Shown in pieces: positions 30,080 to 40,924 of a DNA stretch of 64,000 nt. The position numbers and the translations under genes are program-made. Numbering within the stretch: the first letter of the stretch is position 1; the number at the start of each line of letters is the position of its first letter. The notes under the pieces were generated by a model. It was not told where the DNA came from. It was given only the letters and a program-made list of their open reading frames with translations, and ran no database searches. Source of the DNA: JBFMFR01 sp040752025 (GTDB lineage Bacteria; Chloroflexota; Anaerolineae; Anaerolineales; UBA4823); the NCBI GenBank assembly GCA_040752025.1, contig JBFMFR010000027.1:24548-88547 (forward strand). The letters are read 5' to 3'.

Positions 30080-30661
30080 ATGGAATTTCCAACTACACTG
30101 CCCTTTTTACTCGCTTTGACAGTTCCGGTGACCACCGTGGCGCTGCTCTACGCGCGCTGGGAGTATCGCCAGCGGGGCCGGCTGGCCGGATTGGGATTGG
30201 CGCTGATTTGCGCCATGTTCTTCGTGCCCAATCTGATCCTCGAATACGCCACTACCTATGAGATGCCGAGCACGCTTCTGGACTACGTTGGCGTAATCGT
30301 CGGCGGTTTCGGGATAGGGTTGTGTCTGATCAGTATTGCCGTCTTCCACTCGATGCCCAAAACCCTGTGCATAGATGCCGGCAAGTTGACTACCGCCGGG
30401 CCATACCGGTGGAGCCGCAACCCGCAGTACGTGGGCTGGTTCCTGTTCCTGCTCGGATTTGCGCTCAACGACTGGTCGCTGTGGTGCCTGGCGGCTCTGC
30501 TCGCCATCGCCATCAGCTTACATCTCCTGGTTCTCGTGGAAGAAGAACACCTGCTTCGCACCTTCGGCAAGCAGTACCTCGAGTTTTGTCGCAAAGTCCC
30601 GCGTTATGCCGGAAGAGGGCAATCCCTCACCCGCCCAAATAACGCAAAGCGATCATGGTAA
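30080..30661 (+). CDS. Isoprenylcysteine carboxyl methyltransferase-like membrane protein
   Basis: The 193-residue protein has about five TM helices and the ICMT/PEMT signature GPYRWSRNPQYVGWFLFLLG (about 106-125), followed by EEEHLLRTFGKQYLEFCRKV near the end. These are SAM-dependent membrane methyltransferases acting on lipids or isoprenyl thiols. The last roughly 12 codons lie in DNA shared with the convergent PP2C gene, which it overlaps by 35 nt. The repeated PP2C 3' end on its other side suggests this gene was inserted there. Confidence 0.85.
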   Translation: MEFPTTLPFLLALTVPVTTVALLYARWEYRQRGRLAGLGLALICAMFFVPNLILEYATTYEMPSTLLDYVGVIVGGFGIGLCLISIAVFHSMPKTLCIDAGKLTTAGPYRWSRNPQYVGWFLFLLGFALNDWSLWCLAALLAIAISLHLLVLVEEEHLLRTFGKQYLEFCRKVPRYAGRGQSLTRPNNAKRSW

Positions 30662-31925
30662 TATCGTCGAACTGCGTGGCATCCAGGATGTGGTTGTGGA
30701 TGTGGTGGTCGACCAGGTTGAGCAGGGCCTTGGCGCTCAGGCCGGGCCAGCGCACCAGCTCGGAGAGGCGTTTGTCGCCGTAATGCTCGCCCTGCGGGTT
30801 GGCGGCATCGGGGACGCCGTCGGTGAAGGCGTACAGCAGGTCGCCTGGTTCGAGGTCGACCTGCCCGATTTCGAAGCGCGCTCCTGGAATCACACCCACC
30901 GCCGGCCCGGTGGGCTTGAGGCGGGCCTTGATGCTGCCGTTCTTATCCAGCACGTAGGGCGGGTTGTGCCCGGCATTGATGTAGAATACGTTGCCGTTGG
31001 AAGGGTCCAGCGTGCCGAAGAACATGGTGAAGAACATGTTGCTGTCGCTGTGGTTATCGATGATGTATTTGTTGGTCAGGTTGACGGCTGACTTCAGGCT
31101 GGTGGTGCCGGCCGAAAGCAAGGCGCGCTGCGGCTCTTCCTGCTCGGCGATCTGAGCGAGCGGGTCATCCGACCGGCGGTTGCGGCTGGCCTGGGCGCCC
31201 TTTTTCACCGTATTCAGCCAATCGCCGGAGGAGAATTCCTGGGTATCCATCCAGCGCAGGGACATGTTCTGCTGGGAAAAGGCGCGCAGCAGGCTGCGGC
31301 ACAAGGCCATGAACAGGGCCGAGGGCATGCCTTTGTCGCACACGTCCGCCACCACGAAGCCCACGCGGCGCTTGCCGGACATGAAGAAGGCGTCGTACCA
31401 GTCGCCGGCGACTTCGCGGGCCGGATAGAAGAGGGCCTGGAGTTCCCAGCCCGGCACCCTGGGCAGCTCGCGCGGCAAGAAGTTCTCCTGGATGCGCCGG
31501 GCGACGTCGATATCGTGCTGCAAGTGCAGCATGCGCTCGCGCGCCTGCTGGTTCTTGACGAAGGCGTGGCGCTCGAGGCAGCCGGTGACGCGCACCTGCA
31601 ACAGGCCAGGGTTATAGGGCTCGTGCAGGTAATCCTGGGCGCCCAGGGCCAGGCACTGCTCGGCCAGTTGGATTTCGTCCAGGCGCGCCAGGACGATCAC
31701 CGGCGAATCACAGCCAGCGGCGCGGATTTGCTCGAGGATATCCAGGCGGTGGGCATCCAGCAAGAGCAGGTCGAACGTCTCACACGCCAGTTGTTCCAGG
31801 ACAGCCTGGTGATTATCCACCAGGGTTACCTGGAGGTTCATCTGCTCCAGATGCATGCGCAAGAAAGGGATGTCTTCCGGATGATCGGTCTGGATCAAAA
31901 CGCGGCTATTCGAAAATTCAGTCAT
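30627..31925 (-). CDS. SpoIIE/RsbU-type PP2C phosphatase with N-terminal receiver-like domain
   Basis: The 432-residue protein has a receiver-like domain (about 8-122) with Asp in LLLLDAHRLDIL, but the conserved K-P is E-P (YLHEPYNPG), so phosphorylation may be impaired. A helical linker (LQHDIDVARRIQENFLPREL) leads to a PP2C/SpoIIE domain with AREVAGDWYDAFF, VVADVCDKGMPSALFMA, NAGHNPPYVL, FTDGVPDA and FDDITMIAL. Such phosphatases dephosphorylate STAS anti-anti-sigma proteins. It is the last gene of a long minus-strand run that also encodes RsbW- and STAS-type partners. Confidence 0.93.
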   Translation of the reverse strand: MTEFSNSRVLIQTDHPEDIPFLRMHLEQMNLQVTLVDNHQAVLEQLACETFDLLLLDAHRLDILEQIRAAGCDSPVIVLARLDEIQLAEQCLALGAQDYLHEPYNPGLLQVRVTGCLERHAFVKNQQARERMLHLQHDIDVARRIQENFLPRELPRVPGWELQALFYPAREVAGDWYDAFFMSGKRRVGFVVADVCDKGMPSALFMALCRSLLRAFSQQNMSLRWMDTQEFSSGDWLNTVKKGAQASRNRRSDDPLAQIAEQEEPQRALLSAGTTSLKSAVNLTNKYIIDNHSDSNMFFTMFFGTLDPSNGNVFYINAGHNPPYVLDKNGSIKARLKPTGPAVGVIPGARFEIGQVDLEPGDLLYAFTDGVPDAANPQGEHYGDKRLSELVRWPGLSAKALLNLVDHHIHNHILDATQFDDITMIALRYLGG

Positions 31926-32007
31926 AAGGTATTTTCTCAGTCGATGGCAGGCAAAGGAACCTGAAAGTTCACGAGCTTCCAGGTTACCTCATCCGCAGAT
32001 GGCCTGC

Positions 32008-32454
32008 TCACGGGTTGCTTTCCGGCTGCGTCTCTACCACCTGGTCGAGGCGCAATACGAAAATGTTTTGGTTCTGCCCGTCTTCGTAGACATAGCGGAA
32101 TTCGTCCACGTTCTTGAAAGCCAGGAAGACGCCCAGGCCGCCCACCGGACGTGTATCCAGGGGCTGGGTGAGGTCTCCAGGCGATTTCTTGGCAAACGGG
32201 TTGAAGGGCGGGGCGGTATCTTTGAGGGTGATGGTCAACCTTCTCGGGTTGATTTCCACATCCACAACAATGTCACCCTGTAATGCACCGTTATCATAAC
32301 CATAGCTAACGATGTTGGTGGCAACTTCGTCGATGGCTAACTGCAAACGGTAGGTACGTTTTTTGTCCACTCCGGCCTGTTCAGAGACTGTGCGCACGTA
32401 AGCACGAATCGCCGCCAGAGAGTCCAGTATTCCAGGCACTTGGAGAGCATCCAT
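32008..32454 (-). CDS. RsbW-like serine kinase / anti-sigma factor
   Basis: The 148-residue GHKL ATPase (MDALQVPGILDSLAAIRAYV) has an N-box LAIDEVATNIVSYGYDNGA and a G-box region GGLGVFLAFKNVDEF, as in RsbW/SpoIIAB kinases. It would phosphorylate STAS proteins and sequester a sigma factor or other target. Start 32454 has GAGAAG just upstream; ATG 32469 lacks an SD. The gene lies between PP2C and STAS genes on the same strand, completing a partner-switching set, but no sigma factor gene is nearby. Confidence 0.9.
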   Translation of the reverse strand: MDALQVPGILDSLAAIRAYVRTVSEQAGVDKKRTYRLQLAIDEVATNIVSYGYDNGALQGDIVVDVEINPRRLTITLKDTAPPFNPFAKKSPGDLTQPLDTRPVGGLGVFLAFKNVDEFRYVYEDGQNQNIFVLRLDQVVETQPESNP

Positions 32455-32610
32455 AAGTCTTCTCGGCATTTCTGGCCGCAGGCCCAGGCGATGAGCCCGG
32501 AACAATCCATTCAAGCCACCAGCGACAGGCTAACCCAGCGCTGCCAACCACCCTGGGACAGGGCGGCCAGCGTGGGCAGCCCACGACCGGGCCTGCGGCC
32601 GAAGAAAGAA

Positions 32611-32943
32611 CTAATTGAGCTGGGCCGGATCGTACTCATCCAGCATGATGACACTGTAATGGAAACCGGTCATTTCGATGGTTTCACGCACCGATTCCGA
32701 AGCGCCGACCAGGTAGATATCCACATCACCGCTCATTTTCTGGCGTGCGAAGACCAGGACGCGCAGACCGGCGCTGGACATATAATCCAGGGCCTTCATA
32801 TCCAGCACCAGGCGCCTGAGTTTTTGCGCGGACAATTTACTGACTTCGTCGCGGAAAGACTCGGCCACCAGGCCATCCAATTCGCCCTCCAGGATGACCT
32901 TACCAATGCCGTTATCGAATTCAGAAGAAAGTTTGAATGCCAT
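32611..32943 (-). CDS. STAS-domain anti-sigma factor antagonist
   Basis: The 110-residue single STAS domain carries the phosphorylation loop LDYMSSAGLRVLVFARQ (Ser about 56-57), with EGELDGLVAESFRDEV at the N-terminal side. It should cycle between RsbW-type phosphorylation and PP2C dephosphorylation. Genes for both partners lie immediately downstream. A second STAS protein lies at 35208-35549, so the module has two antagonists. Confidence 0.93.
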   Translation of the reverse strand: MAFKLSSEFDNGIGKVILEGELDGLVAESFRDEVSKLSAQKLRRLVLDMKALDYMSSAGLRVLVFARQKMSGDVDIYLVGASESVRETIEMTGFHYSVIMLDEYDPAQLN

Positions 32944-32961
32944 GTTGTTGTTCCTTTCGTA

Positions 32962-33000
32962 TGCGAAACAGGAAGTTCCGGTGCGGAACAGGAAGTTCCG
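32962..33000. repeat. 20-bp tandem repeat upstream of STAS gene
   Basis: TGCGAAACAGGAAGTTCCG and TGCGGAACAGGAAGTTCCG are tandem copies (20-bp period, one mismatch). Each contains the small palindrome GGAACAGGAAGTTCC-like core. Confidence 0.75.
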
Positions 33001-33037
33001 TTAGATCAGGCGCAGGGGCGCAACGTGCGCGCGCTGC

Positions 33038-33082
33038 GCGGCTTATTTTCCAACTAAGCGGCTTATTTTCCAACTAAGCGGC

Positions 33083-33097
<15 letters not shown>
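33038..33097. repeat. 20-bp tandem repeat spanning the glgX stop codon
   Basis: GCTTATTTTCCAACTAAGCG is repeated at 33041 and 33061 and partly at 33081. On the minus strand each unit repeats the last codons of glgX (VGK) and its TAA stop. It is probably slippage or a short duplication. Confidence 0.9.
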
Positions 33098-35188
<2,091 letters not shown>

Positions 35189-35207
35189 GATTATGCTCTT
35201 TCGAGTG

Positions 35208-35549
35208 CTAGGCAGACAGATTCAAGGAAGCCAGGCCGGCTTCCACACTGTCGAAACGGCTGAAGAAATCCAGGAAACCCGTCATCGCCATGGTATCGGC
35301 CAGGTCTTCAGACAGGCCGACCAGGACCACTTTGCCGCCCTTGCCCACGATCGTACGGTACATGAGCAGGAGCATGCGCAAGCCAGCGCTGGACATGTAC
35401 TCCACCTTGCTCATATCCAAGATGATGCGCACGCCCGGGGCGGCAAGCGGCAGGATGTGTTCCTGGGCCAGCGGGGTGGTGGCTCCATCCAGGTCGCCGT
35501 CGATGACGACGATCTGGGCGCCGTTGTTTTGAGAAATTCTTACTTCCAT
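35208..35549 (-). CDS. STAS-domain anti-sigma factor antagonist (second copy)
   Basis: The 113-residue protein starts at ATG 35549 (MEVRISQNNGAQIVVIDGDL) with GAGGAGG upstream. VEYMSSAGLRMLLLMYRT carries the conserved phosphorylatable Ser. It lies 19 nt upstream of glgX. It is only moderately similar to the STAS protein at 32611, so the two may answer to different PP2C inputs. Confidence 0.93.
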   Translation of the reverse strand: MEVRISQNNGAQIVVIDGDLDGATTPLAQEHILPLAAPGVRIILDMSKVEYMSSAGLRMLLLMYRTIVGKGGKVVLVGLSEDLADTMAMTGFLDFFSRFDSVEAGLASLNLSA

Positions 35550-35587
35550 TGGTCCTCCTCGTATCAAGGGTGCAAATCTTGCGCCCA

Positions 35588-35606
35588 GGGCGCACACCGT
35601 GCGCCC
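35588..35606. repeat. REP-like palindrome GGGCGCAC/GTGCGCCC
   Basis: A short perfect palindrome with a 3-nt centre follows the AGE-family stop codon. A related one lies at 37897-37917. Confidence 0.7.
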
Positions 35607-37427
35607 CTACTTAATCGGTTCTACGCGCACTTTGACATCCAGGCGCTGCTTGCTATCCGGCAGTTTGACGGTGAGCTTAGCGGCGTCGAATTCTTTGTGC
35701 GGCTGGCCATCGATCCAAACCTGGGCGATTCGAACTCTGCCCAAGGGGAGAATATCCGGCTGGACGCGCAGAACGTTGCGTTTGAAGCCGCCCGGCATGG
35801 GCCTGAAGTACAGGTCCAGAGGCTGGCCGGTGATCAGCAAGTTGGTATAAATCTGAGCCAGGTAACATAACTCAAAAGAGTGATACCCGCTCATCGAGTG
35901 GCTGCCCTTGAGGCGCTCGGTGCCCATCAGGTAGGGGATGCCGTTGGCCAACACGTTGAAATAGACCGCGCCATCGTCGTGGTCCAGGAAAAAGGCGTTA
36001 TAGAAGGCGGCCGACTCGCGCCCGATGCGCAGGTAGTCTTCGTCGCCCAGCACGCCCTTGAGGATCAAATAGGCCAGGATGCCCTGCTCCTGCTGCCACC
36101 AGGCTTTGCGATCGTGGAAAGCGAAGCGATTCCACTCCTGCCCGGCAGCGCGCATGCGCTCCATCACATCGTACCAGCCGCCGCGCTGCTGGTCGCCGCC
36201 GATGGCCGGCATGACCTCGGCGATCTTGCGCGCCAGGGCTTCGTACTCCGGCTTGGGCTTGAGGCCGTACATGCGCATCAGGTTCCAGGCGATCTTCAGG
36301 TTGTGGCCGATGACGCCCCGGTTCTGCTGCCACATGTGGGTGCGGTCGGGGCTCCAGTCCTCGTAGAACTTCTCCTGGACGAAGGGGCTTTCCTCGTAGT
36401 TGGGGAAGTATTTGGCGATGGTGTCGAAGGTGTACTCGAGCATGCGGGCGTAACGGTCTTCGCCGGTAGCCAGGTACAGGTTGATCAGGTAAGCCGGGGC
36501 ATGGTCGCCGACGGAGTTCCAGTTCTTCTTGCCGCGGTTGGGACCGAGAGCCTGGCTGCGCGGGTCGAGGGTGATCGGGTCGAGGTGCGAGAAATAACCG
36601 CCCTTATCGCGGTCCAGGTAGAAGCGGTCGAACAGGTCCACGGTCATCTCGGCGTCGCGCAGGATGCGCGGGTCGCCGGTGATGCGGTAGGTCTGGATCG
36701 GGCCAGCCAGGGCGTAGATTTGCTCGTAAGCCGGGATGGCGTCTAAATCGTCGCCGAACTCGGAGGCGAAGACCTTGACCTCGCGCCGGCCGCGCACATC
36801 GATGCCGTGGTACCAGTAAACGATGTTCTCATCCGGATCGTAAAAGCGCATGTGCTCGCGCAGGTATTCGGTGCCCTTCTCGGCGCCTTGCAGGTAGCGC
36901 TCGTCGCCGGTGAACATGTAGGCCGAGGCAAAACCGTACACCAGGCGCGAGATCGTATCGGTTTCCTGGCGGTAGTTATCGGCCGGTTTTTCGCCGGTCA
37001 ATTGGATGGAGGTGCGGTAGTTGTCATAGTTGACCTGGCCATCCGGGAATTGGGCGCGCAGGTAAAAGTCGCCCAACGAGGCAATCTGCTTGACCCACCA
37101 ATCCGAGCGCTCGGGGAAGAACTCCTTGGGCTTACGCCCAACAAAGATGATAAATTGAGCCTCGAAATTAAAGTCGCCCTGCTCGGGATAGAAAATCCCA
37201 TACACAAACAGATAGCGCCCAGCGGTGAGCATCTCGCGCATCGATCCGGTCGAATCCTGGTAGGGATCGCCCAGGTTACGGACCAGTTGGGCATAGGTGT
37301 TGCTCTTCATCTGTACGGTGTATTCCCGGCCATCGCTGGTGCGCAGGCCAAAACGATCGGCTTCGCGGTCGTAGCGCGTAACGTAACCGGCGATGGTATC
37401 GGAAAATGTAAACTTGATCTCATTCAT
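35607..37427 (-). CDS. AGE-family (N-acylglucosamine 2-epimerase-like) protein
   Basis: The 606-residue protein has a beta-rich N-terminal domain (about 1-95) followed by an (alpha/alpha)6 barrel with ETDTISRLVYGFASAYMFTG, KNWNSVGDHAPAYLINLYLA, NRGVIGHNLKIAWNLMRM and the conserved His/Trp/Glu-rich segments FHDRKAWWQQEQGILAYL. AGE-family enzymes epimerise or isomerise sugars. A C-terminal extension (about 540-606) is beta-rich. It is longer than the usual roughly 400 residues. It lies between STAS and VOC genes with a 5-nt gap. The substrate is not determinable. Confidence 0.82.
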   Translation of the reverse strand: MNEIKFTFSDTIAGYVTRYDREADRFGLRTSDGREYTVQMKSNTYAQLVRNLGDPYQDSTGSMREMLTAGRYLFVYGIFYPEQGDFNFEAQFIIFVGRKPKEFFPERSDWWVKQIASLGDFYLRAQFPDGQVNYDNYRTSIQLTGEKPADNYRQETDTISRLVYGFASAYMFTGDERYLQGAEKGTEYLREHMRFYDPDENIVYWYHGIDVRGRREVKVFASEFGDDLDAIPAYEQIYALAGPIQTYRITGDPRILRDAEMTVDLFDRFYLDRDKGGYFSHLDPITLDPRSQALGPNRGKKNWNSVGDHAPAYLINLYLATGEDRYARMLEYTFDTIAKYFPNYEESPFVQEKFYEDWSPDRTHMWQQNRGVIGHNLKIAWNLMRMYGLKPKPEYEALARKIAEVMPAIGGDQQRGGWYDVMERMRAAGQEWNRFAFHDRKAWWQQEQGILAYLILKGVLGDEDYLRIGRESAAFYNAFFLDHDDGAVYFNVLANGIPYLMGTERLKGSHSMSGYHSFELCYLAQIYTNLLITGQPLDLYFRPMPGGFKRNVLRVQPDILPLGRVRIAQVWIDGQPHKEFDAAKLTVKLPDSKQRLDVKVRVEPIK

Positions 37428-37432
37428 AAAAA

Positions 37433-37870
37433 TTACTCCTGGTCCAATTGAGGTGGGTTTTCCTGGTCAACAAAGCCCTGGCTGATTTCAACGATGTTGC
37501 CTTCCGGATCGGCTACCCACACAGTGCGCCAGCCGGGGATAAAAGCATCGAAGTCGAAGGGTCCCAGAGTGACCTCGGCATCCTGGCCCATCTCGGCCAG
37601 CTTGGCGTCGACGTCATCGACTTTGAAAGCGATGTGGCGCCATTCCGGATACCAGGGGCCATCTTTGCCCAGGCGCGGCGATGGGCGAGTTTCCTTGGAC
37701 TTGAAAAGCTCGAGATAAGCGCCGCCATTCTTCAGAAAAACGATCTGGTCGTTATCGCCCAGGGGGATCAGGCGCGCCCGCCGGAAGCCGAAATACTTCG
37801 TGTAGAAGCGCTCCACCCGGATAGGATCGTCGCAGGCAATGGCCATGTGATGAAAAACTAAAGAAGTCAT
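37433..37870 (-). CDS. VOC-superfamily (glyoxalase-like) protein
   Basis: The 145-residue protein starts at ATG 37870 (MTSLVFHHMAIACDDPIRVE). Its two beta-alpha-beta-beta-beta units carry likely metal ligands: His in FHHMAIA, His in WRHIAFKVDD and Glu in GNIVEIS. Members include glyoxalases, dioxygenases and lactoylglutathione lyases. The first RERF-type signature YTKYFGFRRARLIPLGD is typical. The stop is 5 nt before the AGE gene start, so the two are coupled. Confidence 0.9.
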   Translation of the reverse strand: MTSLVFHHMAIACDDPIRVERFYTKYFGFRRARLIPLGDNDQIVFLKNGGAYLELFKSKETRPSPRLGKDGPWYPEWRHIAFKVDDVDAKLAEMGQDAEVTLGPFDFDAFIPGWRTVWVADPEGNIVEISQGFVDQENPPQLDQE

Positions 37871-37896
37871 GATTATTCCTCCAAAATTGAGGCGTA

Positions 37897-37917
37897 GGGG
37901 CGCACGGCGTGCGCCCC
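37897..37917. repeat. REP-like palindrome GGGGCGCAC/GTGCGCCCC
   Basis: Perfect 9-bp arms with a 3-nt centre lie between the DJ-1 and VOC genes. Confidence 0.75.
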
Positions 37918-37922
37918 CCACG

Positions 37923-38489
37923 TTATTTCGCCAAAAGGTCGATGATCTGGCGGGCGAACAGGTGGCAGTGACCCCCGGTACGCCCGGTGACCAGGTCGCC
38001 ATCTACAACCACATCTTGATCGGTATAAATGGCGCCCATGTTGACGGCATCGCCGTAAAGGTTGTTGTGCACGACGACTTTGCGACCGCGCACCAGCTCG
38101 GGAAGCGGAGAAACCAGCCACATCCCGTGGCAGATGATGCCTTTGAGAATGCCGGGCTCGGCGAAAGCGCGCTTCAAGAACTCGGTTGCAGGCGGCAGCT
38201 TGCGCACATCGTCGGTATAACGCAAGCGGTCAGAGATCATGCCGGAGGGGACGATAATGGCTGCATAGCTGCGCAGCTCTGCATCGCTCATGCCCTCGAA
38301 GCTCTTATCGCAGTAGAAGGGCGCCTGGTATTCGTGACCCAAGAAGGTCAAGGAAGGCTGGCCCCATAGACGCGAAAGGAAATGCAGCTCGGCGCCCTCT
38401 TCCGGGAAGCGATGTTCGTAGTAAAAGATTTCCTTCTCGTAGAAATCGCCTTCGATCAGCACGGCGATTTTCTTGCCTTTAAGTCTCAT
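37923..38489 (-). CDS. DJ-1/PfpI-family protein
   Basis: The 188-residue protein has KIAVLIEGDFYEKEIFYYEH at the N-terminus and the nucleophile elbow GIICHGMWLVSPL (Cys about 116), with GRTGGHCHLFARQIIDLL at the end. DJ-1/PfpI proteins include glyoxalase III, deglycase-like and hydratase enzymes. A second, longer member is encoded at 48350-49174 in the same gene run. A VOC (glyoxalase-like) protein is encoded next door, so reactive carbonyl handling is a possible theme. Confidence 0.9.
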   Translation of the reverse strand: MRLKGKKIAVLIEGDFYEKEIFYYEHRFPEEGAELHFLSRLWGQPSLTFLGHEYQAPFYCDKSFEGMSDAELRSYAAIIVPSGMISDRLRYTDDVRKLPPATEFLKRAFAEPGILKGIICHGMWLVSPLPELVRGRKVVVHNNLYGDAVNMGAIYTDQDVVVDGDLVTGRTGGHCHLFARQIIDLLAK

Positions 38490-38503
38490 GCCGCATTCCT
38501 TAT

Positions 38504-40033
38504 CTAAAAGCCGTAATCTTTCTTGATGAAGTCAGCCGCCCGCTCGCCGATCATGACGATGGCAGTGTGCGGATTGCCGGTGACCACGGCTGGCATAACG
38601 CTGGCGTCGGCTACGCGCAGGCCCTGCACGCCGTAGACCTTCAACTCGGGGTCAACCACGGCCATCGAATCGATGCCCATCTTGCACGAGCCGACCTGGT
38701 GATGGTAGGAGTCGCAGCGAGCGCGTACGAACTCCATCAACTCATCGTCGGTCTTGTACTGCGGGCCGGGGAGCAGTTCGTCCGCCAGGGTGGAGCCGAA
38801 GGCTTTGGCGGCGAAGATCTCACGGCTGATCTTGACAGCCTGCACCATTTTGCGGGCGTCCGATTCTTCCGCCAGGTAGTTGGGGTTGACCAACGGCTTC
38901 TCCAGGGGATCGGCGCTGCCCAGGCGCAGCCAGCCGCGCGACAGCGGGCGCTGCAAGCCGGGGATGATGGTGATCGAGTTCGGGTGGCTCTGGCCGATGA
39001 TGATATCGAAGGGCACATGCACCAGGTTGAACTGCAAGTCCGGGCCAATCCGGCGCGGGTCCGAGCGAGTGAACAGGGCCGCTTCCGACAGGTTCAGATT
39101 GCCCTGAGGCACGGGTTCCCTGGTCTCCATGATCACGCCGGTGAGCACGTGGTTGTGGAAATTCTCGCCCACACCCGGCAGATCAACGACCACATCCTTG
39201 CCAAACTCTTTGAGATGCCCGGCCTTGCCGATGCCGGAATTCAACAGGATGTGCGGCGATTCGAGCGCCCCGGCGCTGAGCACAACTTCTTTGCTGGCCC
39301 GGGCGGTCTTCAACTGGCCGTCGTGCAGGTATTCCACGCCGACACAGCGCTGGCCTTCGAACAGCAAGCGCGTCACCTGTGAGTTGGCGCTCAGAGTGAC
39401 GTTCGGGCGCTCGAGCGCCGGCAGCAGGGCCGAGACCGCCATGCTGGCGCGCTTGCCATCCCGCCCGATATTGACGTGGTGCCAGCCAGCGCCTTCCATC
39501 TGCGGGCCGTTGAAATCGGCCGTGGGCGGGTAGCCCAGCTCCAGGCAGGCATCGATGAAGCGCTGCGAATAGGGGTTAGGCTTGTGCTTGCCGGCGTTGA
39601 TCACGCTCAAAGGCCCGCCCTGCCCCACCAGGTCGCTGGTGCGGTCTTCCTGGTCTTCCAGCTTCTGGAAGAAGGGCAAAACCTCTTTGAATGACCAGCC
39701 GACTGCGCCGTTGTAAGCCCAGTTATCGAAGTCGGAGGAGTGGCCGCGGATGTGCATCATGATGTAAAGCTGGCTGGTGCCGCCAATCACTTTGCCGCGC
39801 GGCTCGTAGGTCTGGCGGCCCTTCAGGCCAGACTGAGGTACGCTCGAATAACCCCAATCATAGGGGGAACCCAGCAGGGTAAACCAGATCGAAGGGTTCT
39901 CCATGTTGGGCGGGATTTCCGTGCCCCCGGCTTCGATGACCAGGACGCGGGAGTCCGGGTTCTCGCTGAGGCGATAAACCACCATCGAGCCAGCCGAGCC
40001 AGCACCGATCACAATAAAGTCGAATTCACTCAT
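38504..40033 (-). CDS. GMC-family FAD-dependent oxidoreductase
   Basis: The 509-residue protein has an FAD-binding motif FIVIGAGSAGSMVVYRLSEN at its N-terminus, the GMC signature around GKVIGGTSQLYIMMHIRG, and GAGALESPHILLNSGIGKAG-like second signature (actual LSAGALESPHILLNSGIG). The active-site His pair lies in CDSYHHQVGSCKMG and VTGNPHTAIVMIGERA. It is similar to choline or alcohol dehydrogenases. No signal peptide is present. The stop of this gene's neighbour at 40036 is 2 nt away, so translation is coupled with the SnoaL gene. Confidence 0.94.
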   Translation of the reverse strand: MSEFDFIVIGAGSAGSMVVYRLSENPDSRVLVIEAGGTEIPPNMENPSIWFTLLGSPYDWGYSSVPQSGLKGRQTYEPRGKVIGGTSQLYIMMHIRGHSSDFDNWAYNGAVGWSFKEVLPFFQKLEDQEDRTSDLVGQGGPLSVINAGKHKPNPYSQRFIDACLELGYPPTADFNGPQMEGAGWHHVNIGRDGKRASMAVSALLPALERPNVTLSANSQVTRLLFEGQRCVGVEYLHDGQLKTARASKEVVLSAGALESPHILLNSGIGKAGHLKEFGKDVVVDLPGVGENFHNHVLTGVIMETREPVPQGNLNLSEAALFTRSDPRRIGPDLQFNLVHVPFDIIIGQSHPNSITIIPGLQRPLSRGWLRLGSADPLEKPLVNPNYLAEESDARKMVQAVKISREIFAAKAFGSTLADELLPGPQYKTDDELMEFVRARCDSYHHQVGSCKMGIDSMAVVDPELKVYGVQGLRVADASVMPAVVTGNPHTAIVMIGERAADFIKKDYGF

Positions 40034-40035
40034 CG

Positions 40036-40425
40036 CTAGCCTCCGGAAATCTGGCGCAGGAAGGGCGCAAAGGGCTTCGAGTCGTGCACGTTGCGCATAT
40101 AGGCGATCTTGCCATCTTTGAAGCGGAAGAAGTTCATCACTTCGGCTTCGATCGGCTCATCAGGGTACCTGGCTGCCCGGGCGGAGATGTGCGATACCAC
40201 CGCGCCGCTGTCACCCTCGACCACCATCTCGCGCAGCTCGTTGCGGAATTTGGCGTAGGCCTGGCCCATGCCGGCCATCATCGGGCGCAAGGTAGCCAGG
40301 GTCTCGATGCGCCCGGCCAACTGCTCGTCCATCACCATATCGTCGGCAAACAGGTCGCACCAGGCGTCCCATTTGCCGGCGTTGGCGTATTCATAATACT
40401 TGCGAATAATCTCATGATTGTCCAT
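40036..40425 (-). CDS. SnoaL-like / NTF2-fold protein
   Basis: The 129-residue protein starts at ATG 40425 (MDNHEIIRKYYEYANAGKWD). The cone-shaped alpha+beta NTF2 fold is shown by WCDLFADDMVMDEQLAGRIE and VVSHISARAARYPDEPIEAE, ending MRNVHDSKPFAPFLRQ. It is first in the series of SnoaL-like genes upstream of the GMC gene. Possible roles are cyclase, isomerase or binding protein. Confidence 0.85.
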   Translation of the reverse strand: MDNHEIIRKYYEYANAGKWDAWCDLFADDMVMDEQLAGRIETLATLRPMMAGMGQAYAKFRNELREMVVEGDSGAVVSHISARAARYPDEPIEAEVMNFFRFKDGKIAYMRNVHDSKPFAPFLRQISGG

Positions 40426-40450
40426 TACTAATCTCCTAAAAAAGGGATGA

Positions 40451-40879
40451 TTACCCAGGCGGCGGTATGACGCCAACCTGCTGCATCAGGCCCAGCATAT
40501 TGGCTTCGAGCCAACGTTCAACGATCTTTCCGTTAGCAATGCGAGAAATGTCCATCCCGGTCCACGACAGTTGTTTGCCGGTTGCCGGCACGCCGAAGAG
40601 AGGCGCGCCGGTATGGGTTCCACTGACGCCGCCCTTGATCACAACCAGGTCATCTTCTGCGATGACGAGGACTGGCGGCCCACCGAAATGCAAGTCGGGC
40701 AGGGCGGCCTTGAGCATCTGGTAGGTACCCAGGGCCTGATCGAAACTGAGCGCACCCCAGGCAGGGTTATGCTCCTTGAAGTTCTCCTTATCGATAACCT
40801 CACCCAGCGCGTCCAGGTCCCATTCATTGATGATATCGATGTAGCGTAGTGCGATGGTCTTGTTGGCTTCTGTACTCAT
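40451..40879 (-). CDS. SnoaL-like ester cyclase family protein
   Basis: The 142-residue protein has NKTIALRYIDIINEWDLDAL, TYQMLKAALPDLHFGG and GTHTGAPLFGVPATGKQLSW, the pattern of predicted SnoaL-like ester cyclases. The end LMQQVGVIPPPG matches the tails of several neighbours (LMQQLGV, MMQQMGAIPGP), showing descent from a common duplication. Confidence 0.9.
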   Translation of the reverse strand: MSTEANKTIALRYIDIINEWDLDALGEVIDKENFKEHNPAWGALSFDQALGTYQMLKAALPDLHFGGPPVLVIAEDDLVVIKGGVSGTHTGAPLFGVPATGKQLSWTGMDISRIANGKIVERWLEANMLGLMQQVGVIPPPG

Positions 40880-40924
40880 GATCTGACCTCTTTTCCTTGA
40901 TAGATTCTCGCTTGCCCTTCAACG

